DNA of 64,000 bases. It comes from Lingula anatina. Lineage: Eukaryota > Brachiopoda > Lingulata > Lingulida > Lingulidae. The notes below the pieces were generated by a model. It saw only the letters and a program-made list of their open reading frames with translations, had not been told where the DNA came from and searched no databases. The translations under genes and the position numbers were made by a program. Each line of letters begins with the position of its first letter. The stretch's first letter is position 1. The stretch covers positions 395,805 through 459,804 of the forward strand of contig NW_019776035.1 in the NCBI RefSeq assembly GCF_001039355.2. Direction: 5' to 3'. Of the stretch, positions 62,035-64,000 are shown piece by piece.

Positions 62035-62480
62035 GCACCAATTCTTTAAAGAAATGATCAGCAGGCATAGGAAGGACAGTTAATATTTGGATGATGGTAG
62101 GGAGTGCCAAGAATTTTAAAATAGTCACTTTACCTAGGAGTGAAATATGACGGAACGACCAATCATTTAACAATGATTTGATGGAATGCAATTTTCTCTA
62201 AAATTTTCTTCATTAATTTCATCCTTTGCTAGGTTATACCAAAACCCAGTAGTTTAAATTTCCCACTATGATTCCAAGAAATACTTTTAGAGGTTTGATA
62301 CTCCTCACCACAGCCGCGCTTTGCTCCGACCCAAACAGCTTGGCTTTTTTCAAAATTTATTTTCAATAAAAGAGATTTAGCCAATAAAAAGGATGATACT
62401 TCCGCAAGTAGCCTAGACATTATCAACACGTACCTGTAATTATAAACACATGCATTCACCCCCTTCAAATAACCCTGGAT
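60574..62480 (-). mobile_element. 5'-truncated, inactivated Tx1/L1-like non-LTR retrotransposon (3' half of ORF2)
   Basis: Reading right to left, the minus strand gives in order: LLLKINFEKSQAVWVG and FKLLGFGIT (end of the reverse transcriptase palm/thumb, 62480-62229); WSFRHISLLGKVTILK with ALPTIIQILTVLP (about 62160-62080); a FIWNSKIDKVKRKV motif followed by GGLKVP (about 61980-61880); LHRINFTNL and HERCTFCN, part of the Cys motif (about 61170-61090); and LNLLLLHIKNYFILCRQNK (about 60920-60860). It ends in a T run (60574-60586), the poly(A) tail on the plus strand. Stop codons and frameshifts interrupt it, including stops beside the Cys motif and a 50-bp poly(A) block at 61982-62031. No endonuclease domain or YADD box is present, so it is a dead 5'-truncated copy. 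Confidence 0.88.
61982..62031. repeat. 50-bp homopolymer A/T tract inside the retrotransposon relic
   Basis: An unbroken run of 50 A on the plus strand, T on the strand of the retrotransposon. It splits the relic reading frame and yields a false poly-Phe stretch. It could be an expanded A-run or the tail of a lost nested insertion. Confidence 0.9.
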
Positions 62481-62492
62481 CTGCCCCTGCAA

Positions 62493-64000
62493 CTTATGTA
62501 CACCAATGTACCTTCAAATGCTGTTGTGAAGAATATCGGAACAAAACAAATAAAATTGGAAATTTAAAAAATTTTCAATTTTTGGTTTGTCGAGATAATT
62601 TTACAAAAAAAGGAGGCATTTAAGTAACTTAAGGACACTTAAAATATCGATACTTGGTATGTAAACGAAAGACACATTACATTACATTACATTTTTTTTT
62701 TTTTTTTTTTTTTTTTTGAGATTATGGAAAATGCACACTGGTGAGAAAATGGATGCAAATGGAACAGGAACAGATGAATATTCAAGAAGTTTTAACTAGA
62801 ACTTCACCGTCATGCCAAGTGCCAAGTGCACAGCTACCAGCTAGAGAACTTGTTTATTTGGCCTCACTGTAGCAGTCAATAAATGATCAATGGAATCAGT
62901 AAGCATATGAAATACATGTACGGCAATGTGATGATATGTTCCTTCGATACACCAGTTAGCCGACCACCCATAGCAAAATATCAGGTCTGCTAAAAATTTG
63001 CCGCAAATTTGCTGCAATATGGCTGAAAATACGCAGCCATAAATTTTTTCTTGCAAACTCGTTGCTGGAAACTTTAATGTTCTTACTTTTGCAAGCATAA
63101 GACCCCTTTTTTATCTTATCATGTCATATTTCAGTACAATGCTGCATCACACAGATTCTCTGGTTTTTACACATCTTTCCACTCTAAGCTATTCTTCAAT
63201 TTAAATATTCCCTTGTTTGGTAATGGTGTAATGTTTTACTCTTACAGGTACATAATATCATTATTATTCATTTTTTAAAAATAGTTCTCTATTATTAGCA
63301 ATCAATCAAATTATCGTAATTGAACAATTAGGTAATGGACAATTGACTTGAGTTCACAACGTCTGCTCATATAGAAATTTCCATTAAAGAATGACATCTA
63401 ATCGTTCTTGTTGCTATCTTTTACATTCCGGTACTCTGACTCTTTAATTTCCATCTGTGGCTCATTGACATGTAAGATTCAAAGTCGCTGACTGTAAATA
63501 TCATTTCATTTAATCAAGAAAATAATATTAATAAATGTTCATCACGATAATGATGTAGTCAATTAAAACTTTTTTGTCTGTTTATTACCCTAAAAAGCCT
63601 ATACCTGAAAGTAAAGACATATGACATGAGTCAATTGTGATCAACTCTGTTTTAAAAGTATGTAAACATGTTCCTTAAATTCGTGTTTTGGCGCACGTTG
63701 AAACACACGTACCTTCATAATGGCATTATAAATGTTTCATGCCGAATTACTTTCCTGAATAACAACGGATTCTTTTCTAACTGACTAGCTAGACTGTTCA
63801 ATATCCAGATAAACTGGACACCGAAAGAAAGCGAAACGATGCGGAAAGAGCAGTGAATTTTTGCGTGATTCTCAATTCATCACAGATCAAAAAGGAAAGG
63901 GAACTTAGCCTGCAACAGAACAAAACAAGATATTAAAAAAATCAAACAGTAATTCTACCGTGGTTGGTAGCACCATGTTTCAGCCCATAATGTTTGTCTG
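62493..64000. other. Right-end intergenic DNA, no gene seen
   Basis: AT-rich sequence with an (ACATT)n pentamer run ending in a T25 homopolymer at 62673-62717. No coding match, RNA gene or inverted-repeat element could be recognised; the short frames look random. Confidence 0.5.

Overview
The window is AT-rich, intron-bearing animal nuclear DNA. Three recognisable protein-coding genes are packed into about 8.5 kb (51.8-60.3 kb). They sit in a large territory of decayed transposons, miniature inverted-repeat elements (MITEs), tandem repeats and microsatellites. The GT-AG introns, AATAAA signals, Tc1 and Tx1/L1-like relics and clear metazoan orthologues point to an animal. The frequent short palindromes of the type taggccta and tacatgta, together with the gene neighbourhood, suggest a marine invertebrate, perhaps an echinoderm or hemichordate. 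That placement is inference, not proof.

Layout. 1-51.7 kb: no recognised gene. It holds six copies of one roughly 215-bp MITE family across the window with 3-bp TTA/TAA-type target duplications (one copy has a minisatellite inside), a pair of TTAA-flanked MITEs in inverted orientation, a 520-bp foldback element with arms of about 157 bp, an adjoining family rich in ACGAAT motifs, two Tc1-type transposase relics, a 55-bp x 5 tandem repeat, many microsatellites and one 25-N assembly gap. 51.8-52.8 kb: TP53RK/Bud32 (minus strand, two exons). 53.1-55.9 kb: a GDAP1/GDAP1L1-type mitochondrial GST-like gene (plus strand, six exons; I reconstructed all exons, including a 24-codon first exon, and the spliced frame is continuous for 314 aa). 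59.4-60.3 kb: FITM2 (minus strand, one uninterrupted 300-aa frame). 60.6-62.5 kb: the 3' half of a dead Tx1/L1-like non-LTR retrotransposon on the minus strand. 62.5-64 kb: no gene seen.

The three genes act in different processes: tRNA t6A modification through KEOPS, mitochondrial outer-membrane dynamics, and ER lipid-droplet formation. They are not a pathway. What ties them together is position. TP53RK and GDAP1 are head to head over 280 bp, and GDAP1 and FITM2 are tail to tail. From memory, human TP53RK, GDAP1L1 and FITM2 all lie on 20q13, so this looks like an ancient linkage block. I found no convincing undescribed biochemical system. The most informative novelties are this linkage, the shared promoter with a perfect 12-bp inverted repeat, and the several MITE families.
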